DNA of 64,000 bases from Pseudomonadales bacterium (lineage in GTDB: Bacteria > Pseudomonadota > Gammaproteobacteria > Pseudomonadales > Pseudohongiellaceae). The stretch's first letter is position 1. The number at the start of each line of letters is the position of its first letter. The notes beneath the pieces are model-generated. The model did not search any database. It saw nothing but the letters and a program-made list of their open reading frames with translations, and was not told where the DNA came from. Where the stretch lies: contig JACKOJ010000002.1 in assembly GCA_024234325.1 (NCBI GenBank), forward strand, positions 310,001 to 374,000. Reading direction: 5' to 3'. Positions 18,461 through 27,419 of this stretch are shown here, piece by piece. A program made the position numbers and the translations under genes.

Positions 18461-18689
18461 CAGTCGCCTGAAAAGCTATCGCTTTCTGCTGGACAAAGTG
18501 GAACGGGAAATGGACCAGAGCCGCGACCCGGGCTTCCGGCAATTCTGCGATTGCGAATCCAAGCGGCTGCGGGATCTGATTCAGCTCTGCGAACAGATGC
18601 TGGGCGACCTGCGCTTGTTGCAGCAGGAGCAGGGCAAGGATGGCGACAAACGCCTGCCGCCGCCCATAAAAAAGCCGGAAGCACTGTAA
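18432..18689 (+). CDS. Small charged helical protein, unknown
   Basis: 85 residues, beginning MLSDLIDAYNSRL. Almost entirely predicted amphipathic helix rich in Leu, Arg, Glu and Lys with two Cys pairs (CDCE, LCEQ), then a Pro-Lys-rich tail. It overlaps the ATPase gene by 29 bases in another frame, which suggests coupled translation and a shared job. No family recognised. Confidence 0.6.
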   Translation: MLSDLIDAYNSRLKSYRFLLDKVEREMDQSRDPGFRQFCDCESKRLRDLIQLCEQMLGDLRLLQQEQGKDGDKRLPPPIKKPEAL

Positions 18690-18700
18690 GCACTTCCGGC
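18674..18700 (-). terminator. Hairpin with T-tract facing the minus strand
   Basis: GCCGGAAG (18674-18681) pairs with CTTCCGGC (18693-18700), and six T follow on the minus strand. The stop codon of the preceding plus-strand gene lies in the loop. No minus-strand gene lies just upstream, so it may block antisense transcription; it could also act weakly on the plus strand. Between it and 18,911 no gene is seen. Confidence 0.45.
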
Positions 18701-18910
18701 TCTGAATTTCCAGGCGAGCCATTCAAGGCATGGCGAGGAACAAAGATCTACGGGGTCATTATGTGTCTCAGGCCTGCAATGTCCAGCACCGCGCCTGCCA
18801 GACGCACAAAAATGGAATACAAATCACAAATTCCCGGGGTAGAATGCGCCTCGACCCTGGCCAGCCGCTGTTTTCTGGCCGCAAACTGACATGGCAGGAC
18901 CCCGATTCCC

Positions 18911-19849
18911 GTGAGCCTTCGCTATCGCCTCTACCGTTTTCTGTGGAACTCCTCCCTGGTTCCCCAGCGTTACCGCCGCAATCTCTACAAGCGTCTGACA
19001 AGACTCGGGGAAGCTCCCGACACGCCGTTTGTGCGCGATTTCTTCGGCCTGCAATACCACGGCAATCTGAACAACAACATCGACTTCAACATCTACTTCT
19101 ACGGCGCTTTCGAGAAGCCCCTGCTCTATTTTCTGCGCGCTGCCAAGGCGAAGCTGGCGCCGGAAGACTGCGTGTTCATCGACATTGGTGCCAACGTGGG
19201 ACAGCACTCGCTGTTCATGGCCGCCCACGGCAGTACCGTGCATTCTTTCGAACCCTTCGACCGGGTGCGCAATCAACTGCTGGGGCAGATCGCTGCCAAC
19301 CCCCAGGTCAATATCCAGGTGCATGCGGTCGGGCTCAGCAATGAGAACACCCGCCTGCCCTTCTACGCGCCCACCGGAAATAATGTGGGCATTGGCTCCT
19401 TTGACGCCGGCACCACCCGCAAGGGCAATGTGGCAATCGGCGAACTCGAACTGGTTCGCGGCGATGACTTCCTCAATACCCTGAACATCGAACGCATCGA
19501 CATTCTGAAAATGGACGTGGAAGGTTTCGAGAAACCGGCATTGGAAGGGCTGCGCGAAACGCTGCGCCGCACGCGCCCGCTGATGGTCTGCGAGATTACC
19601 TACGGCCAGCCCTTGTCCTTCACCTCAATCGAGGATCTGCAACAGCATCTGCCCGAAGACTACGCGCTCTACTGCTTCGACAAACGCAAGGCAGATGGCA
19701 GCAAGGACCGCCGCCGCGATGCCCGCAGCCGCAGCAGCGGGGAATATCATCTGCAAGCCCTCACCCGCTTCCTGCCGACTGGCCAGGACGATGTGATTGC
19801 CTGCCCGAAAGAAAAGCTGGCGCAACTCCCGCTGAGCTTCCCTGCCTGA
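18911..19849 (+). CDS. FkbM family methyltransferase
   Basis: 312 residues from GTG 18911. SAM-binding motif I is DIGANVGQHSLF (about residues 94-105), followed by FEPFDRVRNQL, the MKMDVEGFE-type motif (LKMDVEGFEKPALEG) and VCEITYG, all typical of FkbM O-methyltransferases. It has no signal peptide. Substrates of this family are usually sugars, lipids or secondary metabolites; none is implied by the neighbours. Ends 13 bases from the convergent phoD-type gene. Confidence 0.88.
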   Translation: MSLRYRLYRFLWNSSLVPQRYRRNLYKRLTRLGEAPDTPFVRDFFGLQYHGNLNNNIDFNIYFYGAFEKPLLYFLRAAKAKLAPEDCVFIDIGANVGQHSLFMAAHGSTVHSFEPFDRVRNQLLGQIAANPQVNIQVHAVGLSNENTRLPFYAPTGNNVGIGSFDAGTTRKGNVAIGELELVRGDDFLNTLNIERIDILKMDVEGFEKPALEGLRETLRRTRPLMVCEITYGQPLSFTSIEDLQQHLPEDYALYCFDKRKADGSKDRRRDARSRSSGEYHLQALTRFLPTGQDDVIACPKEKLAQLPLSFPA

Positions 19850-19862
19850 CCGCGCCCGTCTC

Positions 19863-21500
19863 TCAGGCCTTGCGCTCGATGAGATGTTCACCGGCTTTCG
19901 TCAATAGCCTGGCCCCGGGGAGCACCTCAAACTCTGTCGCCACAATCGTGGACACATAGCGCCAGGTAGCCTCCACTTCGGTGCTGGATACTTCCAGCTC
20001 CAGCCAGCCGCGCCCGTTGGCCTTCATGTGCTGCAGCTCGGGGCTGGCTTCCAGTGTGGCTTCCGCCACGCGCGCCTCGGGAACCTGCGGCACCAGATTC
20101 TCGTAGCCAGAGGAAGTCACGCTGGGCGTCGCAAACTCCACCGCCACGGGATGGCCCTCGTCGTCATGCAGATCAAACGCCCAGGTGCTGTGGGAATCAC
20201 CCGCCAGCACTACGGCATTGTTGGCGTGTGCCTTGATCGCGTCGTACACGCGGGAGCGACAGGCGGGATAACCGTCCCAGGCGTCCAGATTATAAGGCAG
20301 CCCCTGACGGCCGCGGGTGCGCAACATGCCATAGCGCCCGCTGAGCACACTGTGCAACTGTGCCGGGTCAAATTCCTCATCCGCCAGTTGCGGCGCGTTC
20401 AGGCGCCCCATCAGTAACTGCTGCCCGATGATCTGCCACGGCTTGCCCGCAGCCTTTGATTTCTCCAGTTCGTCCGCCAGCCACTGTTCCTGTTCCCGTC
20501 CCATGATGCTGCGTCCGTCGTCAGCCAGGCCACTGCGAATGACGTCAATGCCCATATCATGCGTGAGTTGCTGGTCGCGCCCGATCAGGCGTGTATCGAG
20601 CATGATCAGGGAGGCCAGATCGCCGAACTCGAAGCTGCGGTAGATGCGCCCCTCCTCTATGCTGCTCTGCTCCCGAATGGGCAACCATTCGTAGAAGGCC
20701 TGAATGGCGACGCGGCGGCGGTCGAAGAAATCGCCCTCGCCTTCGTTGTGGTTTTCCGCCCCCGTCTTCCAGGTGTTGTTGCTGACCTCGTGGTCATCCC
20801 AGACGCAGATGAAGGGATGGGCCTGATGCACGGCCTGCAGGTCGGCATCGCTGCGGTACAGGCCGTAGCGCATGCGGTAGTCTTCCAGCGACAGAATCTC
20901 GTGCTCCGGTTTCACGCGGCGCCCCTTGCCTTCCATCAGCGGGTTCACGTTGCGGTCTGCCCCGTATTCATAGATGTAGTCGCCCAGATGCACCACGGCG
21001 TCCAGCTCGCGTTCCGCAATGGCGTGATAGACATTGAAATACCCCTGCGGAAAATTGGAACAGGACACGACTGCCAGCCGGACGTCATCCAGCCCGCCCG
21101 CCATCAGCGTGCGTGTGCGGCCCACCGGACTCTCAATCCCTTCCGACAGAAAGCGGTAGAAATAGCGCTGCCCCGGCTCCAGACCCGTGGCATCCACTTT
21201 CACGGTGTAGTCCCTGTCCGGCCCCGTCTGTGTCTGGCCCCGCGAGACCACCTCGGCAAAGTCCTCATCCCGTGCAAGCTCCCAGTCCACGCTTACCATA
21301 TCGGCCTCGCCGCTTCCGGGCAGCACACGGGTCCACAGGATCACGCTGTCCTGCAAGGGATCGCCGCTGGCGATGCCATGGGTGAAATGAACCGGCGCGG
21401 CAGCCAGAACGGGGTAGCCCCGCAGGGCAAGTGCGCCAAGACTAAAACTGGTGGCGGCAAGAAAACGACGACGATTGAGCGTGGGAAGGGAACCTGGCAT
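19863..21500 (-). CDS. PhoD-like alkaline phosphatase, Tat-exported
   Basis: Periplasmic or secreted phosphodiester/monoester hydrolase of the PhoD type. ATG 21500 behind AAGGAG gives 545 residues. The N-terminus has a twin-arginine signal (NRRRFLAA at residues 9-16, then a hydrophobic stretch and AAAP). Metal-binding motifs are all present: CSNFPQGYFNVYHAI, HLGDYIYEYG, WDDHEVSNNTW, LDTRLIGRDQQ and LAGDSHSTWAF. PhoD enzymes bind Fe/Ca and are often phosphate-starvation induced; no Pho box was identified here. No truncation. Confidence 0.93.
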   Translation of the reverse strand: MPGSLPTLNRRRFLAATSFSLGALALRGYPVLAAAPVHFTHGIASGDPLQDSVILWTRVLPGSGEADMVSVDWELARDEDFAEVVSRGQTQTGPDRDYTVKVDATGLEPGQRYFYRFLSEGIESPVGRTRTLMAGGLDDVRLAVVSCSNFPQGYFNVYHAIAERELDAVVHLGDYIYEYGADRNVNPLMEGKGRRVKPEHEILSLEDYRMRYGLYRSDADLQAVHQAHPFICVWDDHEVSNNTWKTGAENHNEGEGDFFDRRRVAIQAFYEWLPIREQSSIEEGRIYRSFEFGDLASLIMLDTRLIGRDQQLTHDMGIDVIRSGLADDGRSIMGREQEQWLADELEKSKAAGKPWQIIGQQLLMGRLNAPQLADEEFDPAQLHSVLSGRYGMLRTRGRQGLPYNLDAWDGYPACRSRVYDAIKAHANNAVVLAGDSHSTWAFDLHDDEGHPVAVEFATPSVTSSGYENLVPQVPEARVAEATLEASPELQHMKANGRGWLELEVSSTEVEATWRYVSTIVATEFEVLPGARLLTKAGEHLIERKA

Positions 21501-21600
21501 GGCAAACTCCTTGGATAAACGGTGATCAACCCGGATGTCGCCAAGAGTAGGAGCACAAGATGACAGGCTGATGAAACGCAACCAGGCAAGACGGTTGCGC

Positions 21601-21732
21601 AAATTCCGCTTCGGGCAGGCGGTGAGGCGGGCGGGACCGTCTCACGCCACGGATGGCGTGAGCCGAGCCTGCACAGGGATGTGTGCCCTTTGGCGTGTCC
21701 CGACTGCCTCACCACCTGCCCGAAGCGGATTT
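21601..21732. repeat. Palindromic intergenic element, copy A
   Basis: Arms 21601-21628 and 21706-21732 are near-perfect reverse complements (about 26 of 28 bases). Inside lie a perfect 9-bp hairpin (21641-21649 with 21654-21662) and a core starting TGCACAGGGATGTG at 21670 that recurs at 43761. It fills most of the 336-base gap between the divergent phoD and KAS III-like genes; no gene is seen there. Looks like a REP/MITE-type element; it would also fold strongly as RNA. Confidence 0.75.
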
Positions 21733-21836
21733 CAAGGCACATCGACGACGCACTACCGGAACAGCAGACGTTTGCAGTATGCTCGAACCCAGAACCAGAA
21801 CAGCCTCAATATGAGAGGAGTAAAGGAGAGAGCTCA

Positions 21837-22919
21837 ATGCCTTATGCGCAGATCACGGGCTGGGGAAAATGCCTGCCGCCCGCCGTACTCAGCAACGAAG
21901 ACCTCGCGCAGTTCATGGACACCTCGGACGAGTGGATCACCAGCCGCACCGGCATCCGCGAGCGCCGCATCTGTCACTGCAATTTCTCCGACATGGCAGT
22001 GGTAGCAGCCCGGCGCGCGCTGGCGGCCGCCAACCTGGAGGCAGACCAGATCGACCTGATCCTGCTCGGCAGCCTGACCATGGATTCCCTCTGCCCCAAT
22101 ACCGCCTCGCTGGTGCAGAATGCCATCGGCGCCCACAACGCGGCCTCGATCGATCTCAACTCCGCCTGCACCGGCTTCCTCTACGGCCTGCACATCGGCA
22201 CCAGCCTGATCCGCAGCGGGGCGCATCGCAAAATTCTGGTCATTGGTGGCGAATTCATCAGCCATTACATGAACTGGGCACGGCGCGACGTGGCCGTGCT
22301 GTTCGGAGATGCCTGCGGCGCCGTTGTGCTCGAAGCCGACGAGGCGCCGGGCGGCCTGATCGCCTCACGCATCGGCTGCGAAATGGACACCTCCTCGGCC
22401 ATCCAGATCACCAATCTGGGCAGCGCCTACAGCCGGCTGAACGAAGACTTTCTCTATCTCGGCTGGAATTTCGAGGGACAGGAAGTGTTCAAACGCGCCA
22501 TCAAGGGCATGAGTTTCGCCTGCGAAGACGTGCTGCAGCGGGCAGGTCTGAGCATCACGGACATTGACCTGATGGTGCCGCACCAGGCCAACCAGCGCAT
22601 TCTCGATGCCCTTGCCAAGCGCCTGGGCATGCCACAGGAGCGCATCATGGTCAACGTACAGCGCTACGGCAATACCTCTGCCGGCACCATTCCGGTGGCG
22701 CTCACGGAAGCCCTGGAAGAAGGCCGCATCAAGCCCGGCGATCATGTGCTGATGGCCAGCTTCGGTGCGGGCCTGACCTGGGGCGCGGCGCTGGTCCGCT
22801 GGGGAGAGCGCGTGACGCCACTGGCATTCAGCGATGCCGAACTGCCTCCCTGCAACAGCACCGCCCTCGAAATCCTGGCGCCCCACATCGCCCGCTACAA
22901 GGCCCGGATGGAAGAGTGA
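21837..22919 (+). CDS. Beta-ketoacyl-ACP synthase III family protein (FabH-like)
   Basis: Condensing enzyme that would extend an acyl-CoA with malonyl-ACP. ATG 21837 with GGAG upstream gives 360 residues, about 40 longer than E. coli FabH. The triad is complete: Cys111 in NSACTGF, His in VPHQANQRI (about 275) and Asn in YGNTSAGTIP (about 305). There is extra sequence around residues 180-215 and a C-terminal tail after ALVRW. It resembles Pseudomonas FabH-like paralogues that take medium-chain acyl-CoA rather than the housekeeping FabH; no other fatty-acid gene is adjacent. Substrate is inferred only. Confidence 0.87.
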   Translation: MPYAQITGWGKCLPPAVLSNEDLAQFMDTSDEWITSRTGIRERRICHCNFSDMAVVAARRALAAANLEADQIDLILLGSLTMDSLCPNTASLVQNAIGAHNAASIDLNSACTGFLYGLHIGTSLIRSGAHRKILVIGGEFISHYMNWARRDVAVLFGDACGAVVLEADEAPGGLIASRIGCEMDTSSAIQITNLGSAYSRLNEDFLYLGWNFEGQEVFKRAIKGMSFACEDVLQRAGLSITDIDLMVPHQANQRILDALAKRLGMPQERIMVNVQRYGNTSAGTIPVALTEALEEGRIKPGDHVLMASFGAGLTWGAALVRWGERVTPLAFSDAELPPCNSTALEILAPHIARYKARMEE

Positions 22920-23135
22920 GACGCGGCCCGAAGCCCCCCTGAGACGCAATTAGCGGTTGCAAAAAACTGGCTGGATGTTAAGCTGCCCCGCCCTTCTTTT
23001 TCCCCCTGCCCGCACTTTTGCCGAGAGCGGGAAGAGTCCGGGCACGATCAGGGTCATTGGTGACTTGAACAGGCCATTCCCCGCACTGCGGCTAAGCGCC
23101 TGTGTAATTTCAGTTTTTACTTTTTGGGAGTCCTC

Positions 23136-23570
23136 ATGAAGAACGTCATTGTTGCTGCGGTTGTTGTTGTCGCAGGCATCATCCTCACCTCCAATATCAC
23201 TTCCAGCCTCGAGATCAAAGGTCATCCTGATAATAATAAATGTATCGGCGAGTGCTACGCGCAGTATGTCGCTGCCAACGGCAACATCGTTGAGCAGGAA
23301 GAACGCCGCGCAGAAGCAGCAAAAGCCATGAGCCCGGCAGAACTGGGCAAGAGCGCATTCGTTCCCTGCCAGGCCTGCCACGGTGCTGCTGGTGAAGGTG
23401 GCGTTGGCCCCCGTCTGCAGGGTCGCGATGCCAGCTTCGTGTCCGACGCGCTGCACACCTACAAGGCGAGCGGCACCCGTGGTGCACAGAGCGCGCTGAT
23501 GTGGGGTGTTGCCGGCCCGATGAGCGATACCGACATCGCCAACCTCGGTGCCTACATCAACACGCTGTAA
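23136..23570 (+). CDS. Membrane-anchored monoheme cytochrome c
   Basis: 144 residues from ATG 23136 behind GGGAG. The N-terminal hydrophobic segment (about 4-20) is an export signal or anchor. A class I cytochrome c domain follows with heme motif C78-Q-A-C81-H82, GVGPRLQGR and a C-terminal GPMSDTDIANLGAYI giving the axial Met. An extra CxxxC pair (C36, C40) lies before the domain. The 216-base gap upstream shows no gene. Likely a small periplasmic electron carrier; partner unknown. Confidence 0.88.
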   Translation: MKNVIVAAVVVVAGIILTSNITSSLEIKGHPDNNKCIGECYAQYVAANGNIVEQEERRAEAAKAMSPAELGKSAFVPCQACHGAAGEGGVGPRLQGRDASFVSDALHTYKASGTRGAQSALMWGVAGPMSDTDIANLGAYINTL

Positions 23571-23590
23571 GACACACGGCAGGAAAGACA

Positions 23591-23625
23591 AAACGGCCTG
23601 TCAGGGTTTCCTGACAGGCCGTTTT
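23591..23625. terminator. Bidirectional intrinsic terminator
   Basis: A perfect 15-bp stem (23591-23605 with 23610-23624) and 4-base loop, A-rich before and T-rich after. It lies between the cytochrome c gene and the convergent esterase gene and can serve both. Confidence 0.93.
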
Positions 23626-23654
23626 CATTTGCAGCACTGTAATCCCTGTGAGCT

Positions 23655-24551
23655 TCAGGGCTTCTGGCGCGCCAGCAGCCATTCCACCACTGCCTGGCTG
23701 AAGGCGTCCGAAATCACGGGAATATGCCCGCCATCGGCAATCGTCCACAATTCTGCGGAACCCCCGATGCGGCAACCCTTGGCGTAGCGGGTGCGGGTGG
23801 TCTCAAGCCCCTCCAGATTGCGCTCCAGATCCAGCGTGCCGATGATCTGCCCCTGGGCGGCACAGCCGTTATTGGTCGCCCAGCGCCCGATGGTCTCCAG
23901 CGCGCCGGGATAGGCGTTGCCCTGAATATCGCCACCGGCATAGGCAATGGTCTCATCCGCCGTGCCATGAATCTGCAGTACATGCACCGGGTGTGCCGGT
24001 GCCGGACGTGCCTCGCTCGCTTCCGCGCCTGCCAGGCTGGCAATGCCCGCGATCACATCGCCGTGCTCGTAAGCCATGCGATAGGACATGAACCCCCCGT
24101 TGGAATGGCCGATCAGGTAGATTCTGCGCGGATCAATCCGGTACGCCGCCTGCACCTGCCGGATGATGTTCATCACGTAAGCGGAATCGTCCAGAGCTGC
24201 GCGATAGAAATTGCAGCAGGCACTGGACGCATTCCAGAAACGCCGATGATTGCCTTCCGTTTCCTCCGTTCCGTCCGGCGTCGCGTAGAGAAAGCCATAG
24301 CGATCCACCAGGGCGCTGAACTTCATGTAATCCTCCTGGCGGCTACCGCTTGACGCATAGCCGTGCAGAAGCACGATCAAGGGGCTTTCCTGTTCGGCGC
24401 TGTAGCTGTCGGGCACGAACAGCGGCACATCTCCCCTCCCGGCATCAATGCTGGTGCGGGTTTCCGCGAATACCGGACCGGCGGCAATCAGGGACAACGC
24501 CAGAGCTGCAAATAGGGCGAGACCTGTGGACTTGCGGGTGTTCTTTCTCAT
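23655..24551 (-). CDS. Secreted polyhydroxybutyrate depolymerase-like esterase (alpha/beta hydrolase)
   Basis: 298 residues from ATG 24551. It has a signal peptide (basic start, LALFAALALSLIAAGPVFA). The alpha/beta-hydrolase core shows the oxyanion region VLLHGYASSG, nucleophile motif GHSNGGFM, Asp in QIHGTADETIAY and His in ADGGHIPV. This is the LpqC/PHB-depolymerase-like group, which also includes feruloyl and acetylxylan esterases, so the natural substrate is open. Divergent from the TonB receptor gene, so uptake and hydrolysis of one substrate is possible. Confidence 0.85.
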   Translation of the reverse strand: MRKNTRKSTGLALFAALALSLIAAGPVFAETRTSIDAGRGDVPLFVPDSYSAEQESPLIVLLHGYASSGSRQEDYMKFSALVDRYGFLYATPDGTEETEGNHRRFWNASSACCNFYRAALDDSAYVMNIIRQVQAAYRIDPRRIYLIGHSNGGFMSYRMAYEHGDVIAGIASLAGAEASEARPAPAHPVHVLQIHGTADETIAYAGGDIQGNAYPGALETIGRWATNNGCAAQGQIIGTLDLERNLEGLETTRTRYAKGCRIGGSAELWTIADGGHIPVISDAFSQAVVEWLLARQKP

Positions 24552-24696
24552 TGTTGTGCTCTCCTGGGGCATGCGGTTTGCCGGTATCATACCCCGCCGC
24601 CTGGGGCGTGTAAGCCGGCGAGTGAAGAAGCGCTGTCGTCCGCCGGTCACATTGCTTAAAATTGCGCCACCCGATTTCTTTGCGGAGAAGGTATTG

Positions 24697-27189
24697 ATGA
24701 CAAGGACGCCTATTCACGCCATGGCTGGCACCCTGTTTCTGATCACAGCGGGTCATACCCCCACTGTGCACGCACAGGATATCGAGCAGATCGTGGTCGT
24801 CGGCATCACGCCGGACGGCAGCGCCCGCCAGGCGCTGGAAGAATTGCCCTTCGCCGTGCAGAGCGTCAGCGCACAAGACCTGGCACAGGCCGGCACGTTG
24901 GACCTCAGCGAATATCTGAACCGCCGCCTCGCCAGCGTCAACATCAACTCTGCGCAGAACAATCCGCTGCAGGCAGACCTGCAATACCGGGGCTTTACCG
25001 CCTCTCCCATGCTGGGCCTGCCCCAGGGGCTTTCGGTGTTCCAGAACGGCGTACGCGTCAACGATCCCCTGGGCGACGCGGTCAACTGGGATCTGCTGCC
25101 CCGCTCTGCCATTGCGCGCATGGACCTGATGAGTGGTGCCAACCCCGTCTTCGGTCTCAACACCCTTGGCGGTGCACTCGCGATTCGCATGAAAGACGGC
25201 TTCCAGTATTCCGGAACCGAAGTGGAGGCCAGCACCGGCTCCTGGGGCCGCCAGACCCTCAGCCTGGAGAGCGGTGGCAACAACGGGCGCTGGGGCTATT
25301 ACGTCAATCTGCATCATTTCAACGAAGACGGCTGGCGACAACTGTCCGACTCGGACGCCAGCAACTTCTACAGCAGCCTGAACTGGCGACCGGATGAACG
25401 CACAGCGCTGGACCTGAGCTATCAGCAGGGGCGAAGCGATCTCACGGGCAATGGGCCCCTGCCAGAGGGACTTGCCAGCAATGATCGCCGCAGTGTTTTC
25501 ACTGCGCCGGACATCACCCGCAACGACCTGCAGATGCTGACGCTGGAAGGACGCTACGAGCTTACGCCCGCCCTCTCCTTCAGCGTCAACACGCACTGGC
25601 GCCGCACCACCACCCACGCCTTCAATGGCGATGGTGCCGACTTTGAAGTCTGCCAGTTTGCGGGTGGCCAACAGGCACTGTTTGATGACAGCGACGAGAT
25701 CGAGGACGCCCTGGCGGAACAACTGGGCATTGAGCTGGACACCCTCTGCGAAGGCGAGGACGACAGCATTGACTCCTTCGAGGCACTGGAGGACTACATC
25801 GCAGCAACCGCCCTGGCGGCAGGACTGGACCCGGATGACTTCGGCATCGACAACATCACCTCTCGCATCAGTGGCAGCGGTGTGCTCAGCGGCGAGGCCA
25901 TCAACAATATCAGTCGTCGGCAGCAGAACAGCCGCGGCATCAATGCCCAGTTCCACTGGCTCACCGAGAATGCTCACCAGATCACCGGCGGTGTCTATGC
26001 CCAGGCGGGCGACGCCCGCTTTCATTCGATGCTGGAGCTCTCCGGGCTGGACCCGCTCACACGGAGCACCGCAGGGTTGGGCACCGGCAGCTACCTTGAC
26101 AGCGCTACCACCGATATCCGCACCGACACGGACATCCTCAGTGTTTACCTGACTGACACCTTCCCGCTCAGCCCGACACTCACCGCCACCCTGTCCGCCC
26201 GCTACAACCTCAGCGACGTCGAACTGCGGGACCGCTCACGGGTGCGCCCCGAGCTGAATGGCAAGCATCGCTTTGCGCGCATCAACCCGGCGGCCGGCAT
26301 CACCTGGAACCCGATGGACGACTTCACGGCCTATGCGTCCTACAGCGAGTCGAACCGGACTCCCACCCCCATCGAGCTGGCCTGCAACGAGGGCGTGTTT
26401 GAACTGGCACAAACCTACGCGGAGGCCAACGGCGAGGACCCGGACGACATCGATTTCGAGTGCCGCCTGCCCAATGCCTTCCTCGCCGACCCGCCCCTGG
26501 ACGACGTGGTTACGCAGAGCATCGAGTTGGGCATGCGGGGAAGCGTTCTGAATACCCGCTATCAACTGAGTGCCTTCCGCGCCCGCAACCGCGACGACAT
26601 CCTGTTCCAGACCACCGGGCGAGCCACCGGCCTGTTCGCCAACGTGGATGAAACACGGCGCCAGGGATTGGAGCTCTCGCTGCAACAAGCCCGCGACACC
26701 TGGCAATGGTATGCCGCAGCCTCCGTGATCCGCGCCAGCTTTGAAGACCGCTTCCTCGCCCTGAGCCCCAACCACCCGTTCGCGAATGACGACGGCGAGA
26801 TACAGGTTCAGCCCGGCGACCGCATCCCCGGCGTCCCCGAACTGCTCCTGAAGGCCGGGGCGGATTATTCACTGAACGCTGGGCTGGAGGTCGGCCTTGA
26901 ATGGGTCTACAACGGCCCGCAATATCTGCGCGGGGACGAGAACAATGCCCTGCCGAAGATCGACGGCTACGACCTGATCAATGCCCGCCTGAGCTGGCAG
27001 GTGAATTCCCTGCTGTCCCTCAGCGCCAGCATCAGCAATCTCTTCGACCGCGACTACGAAAACTTCGGCCTGCTCGGAGAAGACCCAAGCGAACTGATTC
27101 CCGGGCTGCAGAACACAAGCCCGCGTTTTCTGGGCATCGGTGCACCGCGCGCCGCCTGGCTCAGTGCCCGGCTGAAATTGCCCGACTGA
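24697..27189 (+). CDS. TonB-dependent outer-membrane receptor
   Basis: 830 residues from ATG 24697 behind GGAGAAGG. Signal peptide ends near TVHAQD; TonB box EQIVVVG (about residues 32-38); plug domain to about 160 with GANPVFGLNTLGGAL; 22-strand barrel to a C-terminal strand ending in LKLPD. An acidic insertion of ~85 residues with two cysteines lies in the barrel region (about 310-395), probably a surface loop. The ligand is unknown. The divergent esterase and the downstream GMC pair suggest a small carbon-compound utilisation locus. Confidence 0.93.
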   Translation: MTRTPIHAMAGTLFLITAGHTPTVHAQDIEQIVVVGITPDGSARQALEELPFAVQSVSAQDLAQAGTLDLSEYLNRRLASVNINSAQNNPLQADLQYRGFTASPMLGLPQGLSVFQNGVRVNDPLGDAVNWDLLPRSAIARMDLMSGANPVFGLNTLGGALAIRMKDGFQYSGTEVEASTGSWGRQTLSLESGGNNGRWGYYVNLHHFNEDGWRQLSDSDASNFYSSLNWRPDERTALDLSYQQGRSDLTGNGPLPEGLASNDRRSVFTAPDITRNDLQMLTLEGRYELTPALSFSVNTHWRRTTTHAFNGDGADFEVCQFAGGQQALFDDSDEIEDALAEQLGIELDTLCEGEDDSIDSFEALEDYIAATALAAGLDPDDFGIDNITSRISGSGVLSGEAINNISRRQQNSRGINAQFHWLTENAHQITGGVYAQAGDARFHSMLELSGLDPLTRSTAGLGTGSYLDSATTDIRTDTDILSVYLTDTFPLSPTLTATLSARYNLSDVELRDRSRVRPELNGKHRFARINPAAGITWNPMDDFTAYASYSESNRTPTPIELACNEGVFELAQTYAEANGEDPDDIDFECRLPNAFLADPPLDDVVTQSIELGMRGSVLNTRYQLSAFRARNRDDILFQTTGRATGLFANVDETRRQGLELSLQQARDTWQWYAAASVIRASFEDRFLALSPNHPFANDDGEIQVQPGDRIPGVPELLLKAGADYSLNAGLEVGLEWVYNGPQYLRGDENNALPKIDGYDLINARLSWQVNSLLSLSASISNLFDRDYENFGLLGEDPSELIPGLQNTSPRFLGIGAPRAAWLSARLKLPD

Positions 27190-27419
27190 AGCCGTCCCTA
27201 CACAGGCGCACCCGAACGGTGCATCCCACCCGGAAAACCGCGATATTTCCGCACCAATAGAATGCGCAGCGCCCCATTTTTGGTCGCCCATTCCCCAAAA
27301 ACCTTCGCGCAGAAAAATAGGAGAAATAAACCAGAAAAGGAAGTGGAGTCGCCCCTGGCCATTTCTTAGACTCGGCAACGAGTGACCGATTTCCAGCGAC
27401 CTTTTCAAGGAGTTTTTCC

